From NCBI GenBank assembly GCA_937951895.1, contig CALFER010000077.1, positions 1 through 64,000 of the forward strand: a DNA stretch of 64,000 bases. The letters run 5' to 3'. Every line of letters starts with the position of its first letter. Position 1 is the stretch's first letter. The notes under the pieces are model-generated. The model ran no database searches. It was given only the letters and a program-made list of their open reading frames with translations, and was not told the DNA's origin. The position numbers and the translations under genes are program-made. The stretch comes from an uncultured bacterium. GTDB lineage: Bacteria > CSSED10-310 > CALFER01. This document shows positions 30,352 through 38,883 of the stretch, piece by piece.

Positions 30352-31386
30352 ATGGAACCGACCGGACAGGACGAGTTGAACGAGTTTCGCATCTCTTCGA
30401 AAATCAAACTGCCGAATCTCAGAACACTGCTCTCGAACATCGGCCGGCAACTCTGCGAACTGCTCAATACGAAACGTGTCGCGATCTATCTGAAAGGGCG
30501 GGAATCCGGCAACTGGGCGCTCGCGATCGCCCGCGACGTCCCTCCCGATCTCGAACATCGCGCGGCCATCATCAACCAGGACCGTTCGGAGATGCTCGTC
30601 GAGGCTCTGAATTCGAAACAACCCTGCCTGCTTGTCGAGGCATTATCCGGTGAAGCAGCGTCGATCGAGGGAATCGAAAACCTGATTATTGCGCCGATGA
30701 AGGCCCAGGATGAGATCATGGGGTTGCTGATAACGGATTTTGACGCATTCGCGGCATTATCCGAAAAACACCTCATCCAACTGAGTCTTGCCGCACAACT
30801 CCTGAAGGTTGCGATTGAACGTGAATTCCTCGCGTTACAGGTCGCCCGACTCGAAAAGGAAACCGCCAACGCTTCGATGCCGGATCCGAAGAACATGGTG
30901 TACAGCGAACCCTTCATCAACTGGTTTATCGATCTCGAAATCGAACGCGCTGTGCGGCACGGGTCAAAGTTCTCCGTCCTGATCATCGGAATCGACAATC
31001 TGGCGCATCTGATCAGCCAGTATCCGGAGCATGTCATCGAACAGTACACGTCGATGTTGAGCGACGCCTTGAATCATCTCGTTCGAAAATGTGATCTGCT
31101 GGTCCGGAGAAGCGCCAACGAATTCATGCTCATCTCGATGGAGCAGAACGAAGCGGGGGCGATGGTGTTTGCTGAAAAACTGAGACATCGGGCGAAGGAA
31201 ACGACACTCACGGTCCAGGGGCAGGTCCTGTCTTCGACGATGAGCATCGGAATCGCTCTGTCCCCGACGCGCGAGGATCGGCTCACCAGCAGGGAAATGA
31301 TGATGCGCGCCGAAATAGCGCTCAGAATAGCCATGGGCCGTGGTAACCGGGTGCGGATCTGGAAGTCCGAGGAAGATACGCAATGA
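30352..31386 (+). CDS. GAF-GGDEF protein with degenerate active site
   Basis: A 344-residue protein. Residues about 20-160 form a GAF-like sensor (NIGRQLCELLNTKRVAIYL, IENLIIAPMKAQDEIMGLLI); a short coiled-coil follows. The last part is a GGDEF-fold domain where the signature GG(D/E)EF is replaced by RRSANEFML, so cyclase activity is not expected. It retains SSTMSIGIALSP. Such proteins can act as c-di-GMP or GTP receptors or partners. ATG 30352 is chosen over 30346 because GGAGG lies six bases before it. The 3' end converges with the ubiE gene three bases later. Confidence 0.75.
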   Translation: MEPTGQDELNEFRISSKIKLPNLRTLLSNIGRQLCELLNTKRVAIYLKGRESGNWALAIARDVPPDLEHRAAIINQDRSEMLVEALNSKQPCLLVEALSGEAASIEGIENLIIAPMKAQDEIMGLLITDFDAFAALSEKHLIQLSLAAQLLKVAIEREFLALQVARLEKETANASMPDPKNMVYSEPFINWFIDLEIERAVRHGSKFSVLIIGIDNLAHLISQYPEHVIEQYTSMLSDALNHLVRKCDLLVRRSANEFMLISMEQNEAGAMVFAEKLRHRAKETTLTVQGQVLSSTMSIGIALSPTREDRLTSREMMMRAEIALRIAMGRGNRVRIWKSEEDTQ

Positions 31387-31388
31387 CA

Positions 31389-32105
31389 TCATTCCGGTAA
31401 CTGGATCGGAACGATTTTTTTCCGTGCGAGATGCAAGGCCACGACGCCCCAGGTGTACCGAACGACGTCGATCTCGGAGAACCCCGTTCGTTCCAGTATC
31501 CGACTCAGGTCTGCGGCATCATGAAAACCCAGGATACTGGACGCGAGATACTGATAGGGTGAGGTTTCGGAGGAGAACAGACGGCTGATCGGCACGACAG
31601 TCAGTCTGACGAAAAGGTGGAACAAAAAACGGATCAGTCGCGATTCGGGTTGACTGGTTTCAAGGAGGGCCAGACAGCCTCCGGGGCGGATCACCCGGTT
31701 GCATTCCAAAAAAAATCGAGCCAGACCGCCTGGTGATTGATTGAGATTCCTGACGGCGAATGTAATGCTGATTCCATCCAGTGCGTTGTCTCGTATCGGC
31801 AGTTCCGAACAGTCCGCGGCAAAAATCCGGACAGTTGCCGGAATCTTCTTCCGGATGAAACGCTTGAGCATGGCCGGAGAAAAATCGGCAGCCAGGACGA
31901 CGCGCGCCGTGTCGGATCGCCCGGCCACCTCGATGGCGGTCTCACCGGTTCCCGTACACATGTCGAGCCAGATTTCGATGGATGATCGGGTGATGTGCCG
32001 GACCGCACGGCGCCGCCAGAATCGATCGAGTCCCAAGGTCACTGCCCGATTGACGCGCTCATACTCCGGAGCGATCCGCTCATAGAACGACTTGAACGCG
32101 ACCAT
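31389..32105 (-). CDS. ubiE: Demethylmenaquinone/ubiquinone methyltransferase (UbiE/MenG family)
   Basis: A 238-residue SAM-dependent C-methyltransferase. It begins with FYERIAPEYERVNRAVTLGLDRFWRR, typical of UbiE, followed by the SAM motif LDMCTGTGETAIEVAG, ADFSPAMLK, the DGISITFAVRNLNQ motif and LALLETSQP. In an anaerobe the likely step is demethylmenaquinone to menaquinone, which would feed cytochrome bd. The start codon is two bases after the radical SAM gene's stop. The family has a conserved NVxD-like region modified here, so another quinone or lipid acceptor is possible. Confidence 0.88.
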   Translation of the reverse strand: MVAFKSFYERIAPEYERVNRAVTLGLDRFWRRRAVRHITRSSIEIWLDMCTGTGETAIEVAGRSDTARVVLAADFSPAMLKRFIRKKIPATVRIFAADCSELPIRDNALDGISITFAVRNLNQSPGGLARFFLECNRVIRPGGCLALLETSQPESRLIRFLFHLFVRLTVVPISRLFSSETSPYQYLASSILGFHDAADLSRILERTGFSEIDVVRYTWGVVALHLARKKIVPIQLPE

Positions 32106-32107
32106 GA

Positions 32108-33496
32108 TCAGCCTGCGGATTGCCAGATCAGTTTTCTGAGAGCCTTATCGATGAAATGAGGAATTCGTCGCCATGAGTATCGAAGAATCCGATACAGGGT
32201 GAGGGGGCGGAGGAAAAACCGGAAGAATGCGAGATTGTAGAGGTATCCGAGTCGTTTGAGTGACATGCCGCGGGGTGCGTAAACATGCTCGTCCAGTCCG
32301 ATATTGCTGCCATCCATCGGCTTGACCTCGCCCGAGGCAATCAACCGGTCATATTCTTCACAGCCCGGCATGACGATATAGGTGTTGATACTGACAAGAA
32401 ACAGCGGGAGGTCCAGGATGAACCGGATGGTTTCCCGTGTTTCGGCTTCTGTTTCGGTCGGGAATCCGAGAATGAACAGGCCCATGATCCGGATGGAGGT
32501 ATTGGATGTGATCATCCGGACTTTCTGGCGGATGCCTTCCTTGTCGATCCCTTTGCGCATATAATCGAGCACCCGCTGGCTGCCGGACTCGAAGCCCACC
32601 GAGATGACATTGCAGCCGGCTCTGTCCATCAGTCTGACGAGATCCTTGTCGAGATAGTCCAGGCGGGCGCCGCAACAGTTCCAGCGAACGTTCCAGCCTC
32701 GTGCGAGAATCGCTTCACACAGGCTTCTGACATATTGGGGATCCATCAGGAAGTTATCGTCGATGAAATCGAAGTGGACGACCCCGTATCGGGTCATCAG
32801 TAACTCCATTTCTTCCAGGACCCGTTCGATGGATCGGCGTCGGATAATCTTCCCGTTGACGACGTTCTGTGCGCAGAAGGTGCATCGATACGGGCATCCG
32901 CGGCTGGTCAGGATCGGCGCGCCTGGAAACTCGGGTGACCAGAAATACCAGCGGTCCTTGTAGTTGCGGGGATCGATGAGATCCCAGGCGGGGAAATCGA
33001 AATCATCGAGCTGTCTGTGGAAATAAGATGGCTGCGTCTCGATCCCATTCTCCGTCCGACGGATCAATCCCGGAACTCCCTCGAACCGTCCGGATCCGGA
33101 TTCGATGACCTCGAGCAATCTTGGAAATGCGATCTCACCTTCGCCCCTGACTCCGAAATCGGCTTCCTTGAAAAATGCCATCGATTCTTCGGAGGGAATC
33201 ACCGACATATGCGGTCCCCCCAGCACGATCACGATATCAGGGAACAAGGTGCGGGCGATTTCGGTACACGTCCTGATGGAAGCTATCTCGAGAGAGAAGG
33301 TTTTGATTCCGAGAACATCGGGACGGAATTCCTGAAGTGCCCGGGTAAAATCATCGTGATTTCCGTGTTTTTCCGCCTGCAGGATGGTGACGGTATGGTT
33401 CTGCTTCCGAAGCGCGGTCGCCATGTAGGCCAGTCCGAGATCCGGGATTTGCATATGACTCTTCAGTGCCGGCGGTACAGTCAGAAAAACTCTCAT
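32108..33496 (-). CDS. B12-binding radical SAM enzyme
   Basis: A 462-residue protein with an N-terminal cobalamin-binding Rossmann domain (LGLAYMATALRKQNHTVTILQAEKHG; DVLGIKTFSL; IVLGGPHMSVIPSE, residues about 10-140). A radical SAM barrel follows with the cluster motif RGCPYRCTFC (CxxxCxxC), then SVGFESGSQRVLDYMRKGI and LFILGFPTETEAETRETI. The C-terminal region is basic. Relatives include methyltransferases, hopanoid enzymes and other lipid or natural-product enzymes. GGAGG before ATG 33496 supports that start. It is in an operon with YkgJ-like and UbiE-like genes, so it may act on a lipid or quinone (inference). Confidence 0.88.
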   Translation of the reverse strand: MRVFLTVPPALKSHMQIPDLGLAYMATALRKQNHTVTILQAEKHGNHDDFTRALQEFRPDVLGIKTFSLEIASIRTCTEIARTLFPDIVIVLGGPHMSVIPSEESMAFFKEADFGVRGEGEIAFPRLLEVIESGSGRFEGVPGLIRRTENGIETQPSYFHRQLDDFDFPAWDLIDPRNYKDRWYFWSPEFPGAPILTSRGCPYRCTFCAQNVVNGKIIRRRSIERVLEEMELLMTRYGVVHFDFIDDNFLMDPQYVRSLCEAILARGWNVRWNCCGARLDYLDKDLVRLMDRAGCNVISVGFESGSQRVLDYMRKGIDKEGIRQKVRMITSNTSIRIMGLFILGFPTETEAETRETIRFILDLPLFLVSINTYIVMPGCEEYDRLIASGEVKPMDGSNIGLDEHVYAPRGMSLKRLGYLYNLAFFRFFLRPLTLYRILRYSWRRIPHFIDKALRKLIWQSAG

Positions 33497-33557
33497 CCGG
33501 GTCACCTCCTCCGGCATTCTATTTTTTGAGCTGCAGTCAAGTCAAATTTCCGAAGGC

Positions 33558-33929
33558 TCAACCGCGCGAATGCAAATGCATGGAAATCAGCCGCAGCAGA
33601 TTCAGGATGCCCGCGAGATGATGCGTGCGGATCCAGTTCCGAATCCGTTTGCCGGATCCCGGACGAGTGTCCGGCCGGAACATGAATCCGCAGGTTTCCG
33701 GCGTGATCCATTCGGATTCCGATCGCGGGTACTTCCTGCAGTTCAGAGGGCGTATCGGGTAGATCACACACCGATAAATTCCGGATCGGCTCTTTCGCAG
33801 GAAAAAACACCGATTCGGCAGATGACAGCATGCGCCGCATTGCCTGCACTGCCCGTTCCGATGTTTCGATACCGGTAACACCGACGTCACCGTGCGATTG
33901 ATCTTGGCTGACCAGGTGTTTTTTGCCAT
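33558..33929 (-). CDS. YkgJ-type CxxCxxCC cluster protein
   Basis: A 123-residue protein of the YkgJ (zinc/iron-chelating) family. The pattern CRQCGACCHLPNRCFFL near residue 30 is the CxxCxxCC motif; later cysteines are in YRCVIYPIRPLNCRKYP and TPETCGF. The eight-cysteine array probably binds an iron-sulfur or zinc site. Function is unknown. A TTGACA promoter lies 30 bases upstream and the radical SAM gene follows, so it seems to lead a three-gene operon (YkgJ-like, radical SAM, UbiE-like). Confidence 0.83.
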   Translation of the reverse strand: MAKNTWSAKINRTVTSVLPVSKHRNGQCRQCGACCHLPNRCFFLRKSRSGIYRCVIYPIRPLNCRKYPRSESEWITPETCGFMFRPDTRPGSGKRIRNWIRTHHLAGILNLLRLISMHLHSRG

Positions 33930-33958
33930 CCTCGGGTCACTCCGTTAACAAGGGCCCT

Positions 33959-33987
33959 TTTTTAATGCGATCCACCGGGCTTGTCAA
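33959..33987 (-). promoter_or_regulatory. Promoter of the YkgJ/radical SAM/UbiE operon
   Basis: On the - strand, consensus TTGACA (33982-33987) and TAAAAA (33959-33964) are separated by 17 bases. It begins just after the TolB-like gene's stop codon, so the following operon can be transcribed independently of that gene. Confidence 0.6.
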
Positions 33988-33989
33988 TA

Positions 33990-35084
33990 TCAAAACCATC
34001 GCGGATGTGCCTCTTCTGCGGTCGTGTAGGTCAGCCGAATCGGGCTGGAACCATCAGGATTCATGATGTAGATCTCCGGATTGCCGTCACGGTTGGATAT
34101 GAAACACAGCTTGGAACCGAACGGGGACCAGCATGGTGAACCGGAATCGGAATCGCTCTCCGTGATGCGCGCCGCCTGGGATTCTCCGTTTTTCAGAATC
34201 GCGATCCAGGTATCGGATTTAAGGGTTGAGTCGAATGCGAGAAATCGGCCGTCCGGTGACCAGATCGGCGATCCCTCATCTTCGGGTGTCCGTGTCAGAT
34301 TCCGGGTGGAAAGCGTTTCGAGATCCAGGGAGTAGATTTCGGAATTGCCATCCCGATCGCTGACGAACACGATCGATTGTCCGTCCGGTGCAAAGGACGG
34401 GTTTCCGTCGAAAGCAGGGTTATCCGTCAGATTGATCGGAGTCCGTTCGGTCAGCGATTGCAGATACACATCGGAATTGCCGTCCCGTGTGCTGACGAAG
34501 GCAATGTGCCGTCCGTCAGGGGACCACGCCGGAGCTTCGTCGAAGCCGGGGTTCCGGGTCATGTTGCGGATGGTTTCGCCGGTTACATCCATGAGAAAAA
34601 TGTCCGAGTTGCCATCACGGTGACTGACGAAAGCGATGGTGGAGCCATCGGGTGAGACATCCGGGTCGGTATCGTCTTCGGGATGGCGGCTGAGATTGTT
34701 GATCTCGGACGCACGGGTGCTCATCCGGAAAATCTCCTCATTCCCTTCGCGGTTCGACTGGAACACAATCAGATTCTGCACGATCCTTCCGACCGATCCC
34801 GGCGATGCGACCGGAGTGGGTTGTCGTTCGGCGGTGTCGGAGTCTTCGATGACCGGGGGAGTGAAATCCGCGGCGAGTGCGGGAGCGCTCGCGGTCTGTT
34901 CGGGAGTTGGCGGCATGGTCGGGGGGGCGACTTTCGGGGAGGGAGAAGAACATCCCGAGATGAGCGCGGTGAAAAAGATAACCAGAGGCGCGTGCCGTGC
35001 GCATGCCAGTCCCCAGCCGATCAGCCTCAGTCGATGAACCGGTATTTGATGATCGCCCACAGCGCGGAAAAACCGTCCCGCCAT
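33990..35084 (-). CDS. TolB-like beta-propeller lipoprotein
   Basis: A 364-residue protein. The signal peptide with lipobox (VIFFTALISGC) is followed by a Pro/Thr/Ala-rich linker (APPTMPPTPEQTASAPALA) and then six WD40-like/TolB repeats. Each repeat has the pattern SPDG..IAFVS.RDGNS.I; for example PDVSPDGSTIAFVSHRDGNS, PAWSPDGRHIAFVSTRDGNS and PSFAPDGQSIVFVSDRDGNS. Repeat spacing is about 43 residues. Its propeller probably binds a peptide or protein in the envelope. The first 19 codons overlap the GT2 gene, so the ATG is uncertain, though no better start with the lipoprotein signal is seen. Confidence 0.8.
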   Translation of the reverse strand: MAGRFFRAVGDHQIPVHRLRLIGWGLACARHAPLVIFFTALISGCSSPSPKVAPPTMPPTPEQTASAPALAADFTPPVIEDSDTAERQPTPVASPGSVGRIVQNLIVFQSNREGNEEIFRMSTRASEINNLSRHPEDDTDPDVSPDGSTIAFVSHRDGNSDIFLMDVTGETIRNMTRNPGFDEAPAWSPDGRHIAFVSTRDGNSDVYLQSLTERTPINLTDNPAFDGNPSFAPDGQSIVFVSDRDGNSEIYSLDLETLSTRNLTRTPEDEGSPIWSPDGRFLAFDSTLKSDTWIAILKNGESQAARITESDSDSGSPCWSPFGSKLCFISNRDGNPEIYIMNPDGSSPIRLTYTTAEEAHPRWF

Positions 35085-35722
35085 GTGATCTTTTTCCCTT
35101 CAGAGTATTCACGTCCGCTGTAGGAAATCGGAACCTCGTAGATCCGAATTCGCTTCTTCAATACCTTCGCCGTGATCTCCGGTTCAAAATTGAACCTCTC
35201 CGAGCGGATGTGGATGTTTTCGAGAGCATGCTTCGAGAAAAGCTTGTAGCAGGTTTCCATATCCGAAAGAGTTGTGCCATAGAGAATATTGGTCAAGCCG
35301 GTCAGAAACCGGTTGCCGATCCAGTGATGCAGAAACATATTCCGGCGTTCACCGGTAAAACGGGATCCGTAAACGACCTCGGCTTTGCCTTTGACGACGG
35401 GTGCAAGCAGTTTCAGGATTTCTTCAGGATCATACTCCAGATCCGCATCCTGAATGACGATGCAATCACCCCGGACATATCCGAGGCCGGTTCGGATGGC
35501 CGCGCCTTTCCCCCGATTCGTGTCGTGACGGATAATCCTCGAGAAATCCTGCTGCCGACGCCCGATGATATCCCAGGACGAGTCGGTCGAGGCATCGTCG
35601 ATGATGATCAGTTCACGATCGAAATCCATCGCCCCGAAGTCGACGCTCAGCAGGCGGTCGAGAATGGCATCCAGAGTGGCGGACTCATTGTAGACGGGAA
35701 TGATGATTGAAAGAAGACGCAC
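35027..35722 (-). CDS. GT2 glycosyltransferase, dolichyl-phosphate-mannose synthase type
   Basis: A 231-residue glycosyltransferase of the DPM1/GtrB-like family. It has LLSIIIPVYNESATLDAIL, LIIIDDASTDSSWDII, the catalytic IQDADLEYDPEEIL (DxD), and YGSRFTGERRN; the C-terminal ISYSGREYSEGKKITWRDGFSAL matches the family's acceptor-binding stretch. It lacks C-terminal membrane helices, as in the short class. It charges polyprenyl phosphate with a sugar, which could serve the GT-C enzyme at 22304 (inference). The TolB-like gene overlaps its end. Confidence 0.88.
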   Translation of the reverse strand: MRLLSIIIPVYNESATLDAILDRLLSVDFGAMDFDRELIIIDDASTDSSWDIIGRRQQDFSRIIRHDTNRGKGAAIRTGLGYVRGDCIVIQDADLEYDPEEILKLLAPVVKGKAEVVYGSRFTGERRNMFLHHWIGNRFLTGLTNILYGTTLSDMETCYKLFSKHALENIHIRSERFNFEPEITAKVLKKRIRIYEVPISYSGREYSEGKKITWRDGFSALWAIIKYRFID

Positions 35723-35927
35723 CGATCAACACCTCCATGAGACGTCCATGCCCGAACCATATCAAGTCCACCCGATCATTTCCACTTTTTCATCTCCTCT
35801 GGAATTGTTGCCGTCAAACGCCGCTCGTGGTAATCTGTGTTACAAAATTCATCCCGTACCCTCGACCATTTTGCGAATCGTGTCTTCGCACCGCGTCCTG
35901 TGCTTCGGCACACCGGGAGACCCGACC

Positions 35928-36374
35928 ATGTCACTTCAATCCCGACGTTTCTTGTGTCTGATCATGCTGGTGTTCACAGCACGGATGCTCACCGTCCTGC
36001 CCTTGTCGAGTCACCGTGACCTGAATGAGAGGACTCGGCAGCCGTGCCGTCTCAGATTTCACGCACGGGCGTACCCGGAATCGGCCTCGTCGGCCTCGTC
36101 TGCACGACCGCTGGTGCGATTCAAGCGTCAGTTGGGCGATAAAACTTTTTATATCAAACAGTTGCGTCCCTTTCGAGACTGCATCGACGTGAACAGATCC
36201 TCACGCGATCGACTCATGATCCTCCCTGAAATCGGTGAACGCCTTGCCATGCTGATCATCGATCATCGCGAGACAGTCGGGCCTTTCCGTTCGATCGATG
36301 AACTGAGAGACCTGCCAGGGGTGACCGAACGGATTTTCGCGCGGATCGAGGAGTGGGTGTGTGTGGCCCCGTGA
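35928..36374 (+). CDS. comEA: ComEA-like helix-hairpin-helix protein
   Basis: A 148-residue protein. An N-terminal hydrophobic segment (RRFLCLIMLVFTARMLTVLPL) is followed by a basic linker. The C-terminal part (residues about 90-148) is a pair of HhH motifs: RDCIDVNRSSRDRLMILPEIGERLAMLIIDHRE and RSIDELRDLPGVTERIFARIEEW, the DNA-binding fold of ComEA. The ATG at 35928 starts the membrane-anchored form. It overlaps the comEC start by 14 bases, the classical gene pair for DNA import. Its HhH lacks the canonical NxA start (VNRSSRD), otherwise typical. Confidence 0.82.
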   Translation: MSLQSRRFLCLIMLVFTARMLTVLPLSSHRDLNERTRQPCRLRFHARAYPESASSASSARPLVRFKRQLGDKTFYIKQLRPFRDCIDVNRSSRDRLMILPEIGERLAMLIIDHRETVGPFRSIDELRDLPGVTERIFARIEEWVCVAP

Positions 36375-38799
36375 TTTTTTGACGGAAGCCGGATCGGGAC
36401 TTCATGAGATTCCGCGGCGATTTCCGGCAGCGTTCGCGCTCGTCCCCTTTTGTGCCGGCATTCTGTCAGGCACACGCATTCCTCAGTTCTGGGCAACGGC
36501 ATTGCTCGTGTCCCTGCTCCTCTCCGTCCCCGCATTCCTCTGTCCGGATTCCCGTCGGACGATCGGATTGATCTGCATGAGCCTGTCCCTCTTCTGCTTC
36601 GGTCTCGGTCGTTACGGCTTCTCATCCCGAATGCTTCCATGCGATCATCTCGCACTCGCCCTTCCAGTCGACGATGTCGCGCTGATCGGTCGAGTCGCCG
36701 GGATGCCTCAATCGAAAGATGGTTTTACGAGCTTCACGCTGGATGTCGAGGGGATCGAGACAGGGAAAGCGTTACTGATGGCGTCTGAGGGGTTGGTCCG
36801 GATCGGTGTGAAAGAGGCTCTGGATGCGGCACCCTCCGGGTTCGGGTCAGGATCGCTGGTTCGTGTGGAGGCGGTTCTGGATACGCCGTCCGGGTATCGG
36901 AATCCGGGTGTTTTCGACTATCAGGAGTATCTGGCGATCCGGGACATCCATGTAACGGGTGATGCGGGATACTGGGATTTCGTCCGGGTTCTGGCTCGGC
37001 CGGACCCCTGGAACATCCTGGCGCGACTTCATCGCCTCAGGGCGCACCTTCTCAACTGGATCGCCGCTTCGGCGCACCCGCCGTTCCTGGATTTCTGGAA
37101 ATGGACGGGGCTGCGTACCGATCACGTTCCGGGGTTCTCCCAGGCCTTGATTCTTGGGGATCGAACGATGCTCGATGAACGAACGCGGGACGATTTCCAG
37201 GAGACCGGACTGTACCATATTCTCGCGATTTCCGGTTTTCACATTGCGGTTATCGCCGGTCTGATCCGTGCGTCTCTGGGCGCACTTTTTCGAAAACCAC
37301 GACTGATTGCATCGATCGTGATCGTGACGCTCGCGGGATACAGTGTGCTGGCGGGAATGTCGCCGTCCGTCGTTCGTGCTTCGGTCATGGTCATGCTGGC
37401 CTGCTGGGCCATTCTGCTCGATCGCCCGGTCCGATCATGGAACATCATCGGTGCATCCGCACTCGCCATCCTGCTGTGGAACCCTCGGATGGTTCACGAT
37501 ATCGGATTCCAGCTGACCTATCTGGCCACCGGAAGCATCCTGCTGTTTTCCCGTCGATTCTCGGCGTGGCTCGGATTCATTCCGCGCCGTTTTATCCGGG
37601 AAGCGATCGCCATGTCTCTGGCGGCACAATTCGGCACGTCGCTGGTATCGGCATATCACTTCAACCGAATCGGTGTCCTCGCGTTCGTCCCATATCTCCT
37701 GACCTTTCCGCTCATCACGGGATCGATCTGGAGCGGCGCGGCGGGGCTGGCACTGGGCTGGGTCCCCCGGCTCGGGGACTGGTGCTTCCGGATCCACGCT
37801 CTGCTGATCGTCCTGTTCTCACATGTCGTCCACCTGTTCGGTCGGTTGCCTTTCACGACCATCAGAACGCTGACTCCGGGATGGCCGGAAGCCTTGCTGT
37901 TCGTTGCGGCGGCCGGGGCGATTCTGACGCTGGGCCGGCGACCCCGCATGACCATGATCTGGTGCCTCGCAGGCATTCTGGCATTCGGGGCAAGGCGTCT
38001 GCCGACTGATGACCACATCGGCATCTATTTCCTCGATGTGGGAAATGCCGATTCCATCATCATCCGTTTGCCGGACCGCGAAGGGATACTGATCGATACC
38101 GGCGGAGCGATGAACTCGAGCATGGATTTCGGCCGCATGATCGTCGGCCGCATGCTCAATAACCTCAGAATCAGGAAACTCGCTGTCCTGGTCGCAACCC
38201 ATGAACATCCCGATCACATCGGAGGAATGCGATCGATCATCGAGGACCACCCGATTGGGAGACTCTGGATTTCGAGTTGCCGGCATGCAGGTTCTGAAAT
38301 GAAGGAACTGATTGAACTGGCGTGTTCCCGCGGGATCCGGATCGACGAACTTGAAACAGGTCGGATGTGGCATCGATTGCCTCTGAATGGAAACGACCGG
38401 TCCATTGTTCTGGCGATGGAGTATGGATCGATGCGAATCTTGTTCCCGGGGGATGCGGAATCGGCGTCTGAATCGGGTTTGCTGGACTATGGGGGTCATC
38501 TGAGGTCGGATATTCTGAAGGTGGGGCATCACGGGAGTCTGACATCGAGCAGTACGGGGTTTCTGAAGGCGGTCGATCCGGCTTATGTGATCATTCCCTG
38601 CGGAAGGAAGAATCCATTCGGGCATCCGCATCCCGATGTTCTGGAACGCATCGGGAGTTGCATGCATGTCGAGGGGGTGTTCCGGAGCGATCACCATGGG
38701 ATGGTCTCCGTCGAGACGGACGGCCGGATGGTGTCCATTACCCCTTTCGTTTTCTCGCACGTCGAATCGACGAAACGGAACAGGATGGCTTGCGATTGA
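36361..38799 (+). CDS. comEC: ComEC/Rec2 DNA-uptake channel
   Basis: An 812-residue protein. It has an N-terminal membrane part and DUF4131-like domain (residues 20-190), a Competence domain with ten or so helices (LYHILAISGFHIAVIAGL, MSPSVVRASVMVMLACWA, LTYLATGSILLFSRRF), and a C-terminal metallo-beta-lactamase domain with FLDVGNADSIIIRLP, DTGGAMNSS, ATHEHPDHIGGM, LFPGDAE and KVGHHGSLTSSS. This full architecture is that of ComEC, which transports a single strand into the cytosol. Translation starts at a GTG overlapping comEA. The lactamase domain is expected to be the nuclease that degrades the other strand; it keeps HxHxDH-like (HEHPDH). Confidence 0.93.
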   Translation: MWPRDFLTEAGSGLHEIPRRFPAAFALVPFCAGILSGTRIPQFWATALLVSLLLSVPAFLCPDSRRTIGLICMSLSLFCFGLGRYGFSSRMLPCDHLALALPVDDVALIGRVAGMPQSKDGFTSFTLDVEGIETGKALLMASEGLVRIGVKEALDAAPSGFGSGSLVRVEAVLDTPSGYRNPGVFDYQEYLAIRDIHVTGDAGYWDFVRVLARPDPWNILARLHRLRAHLLNWIAASAHPPFLDFWKWTGLRTDHVPGFSQALILGDRTMLDERTRDDFQETGLYHILAISGFHIAVIAGLIRASLGALFRKPRLIASIVIVTLAGYSVLAGMSPSVVRASVMVMLACWAILLDRPVRSWNIIGASALAILLWNPRMVHDIGFQLTYLATGSILLFSRRFSAWLGFIPRRFIREAIAMSLAAQFGTSLVSAYHFNRIGVLAFVPYLLTFPLITGSIWSGAAGLALGWVPRLGDWCFRIHALLIVLFSHVVHLFGRLPFTTIRTLTPGWPEALLFVAAAGAILTLGRRPRMTMIWCLAGILAFGARRLPTDDHIGIYFLDVGNADSIIIRLPDREGILIDTGGAMNSSMDFGRMIVGRMLNNLRIRKLAVLVATHEHPDHIGGMRSIIEDHPIGRLWISSCRHAGSEMKELIELACSRGIRIDELETGRMWHRLPLNGNDRSIVLAMEYGSMRILFPGDAESASESGLLDYGGHLRSDILKVGHHGSLTSSSTGFLKAVDPAYVIIPCGRKNPFGHPHPDVLERIGSCMHVEGVFRSDHHGMVSVETDGRMVSITPFVFSHVESTKRNRMACD

Positions 38800-38831
38800 G
38801 CGTCCGTGATGAGATAATTGTGAGTTGATCA

Positions 38832-38848
38832 GGGACATAATCTGTCCC
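38832..38848 (+). promoter_or_regulatory. Perfect inverted repeat upstream of methylmalonyl-CoA mutase
   Basis: GGGACA-TAATC-TGTCCC is an exact 6-5-6 palindrome. It overlaps a -10-like TAATCT and lies 36 bases before the ATG, making it a likely operator of the mutase-epimerase operon. The regulator is unknown. Confidence 0.5.
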
Positions 38849-38883
38849 GGTATTGCAGTTGGACGATTCGAAGGAGGATTTTC

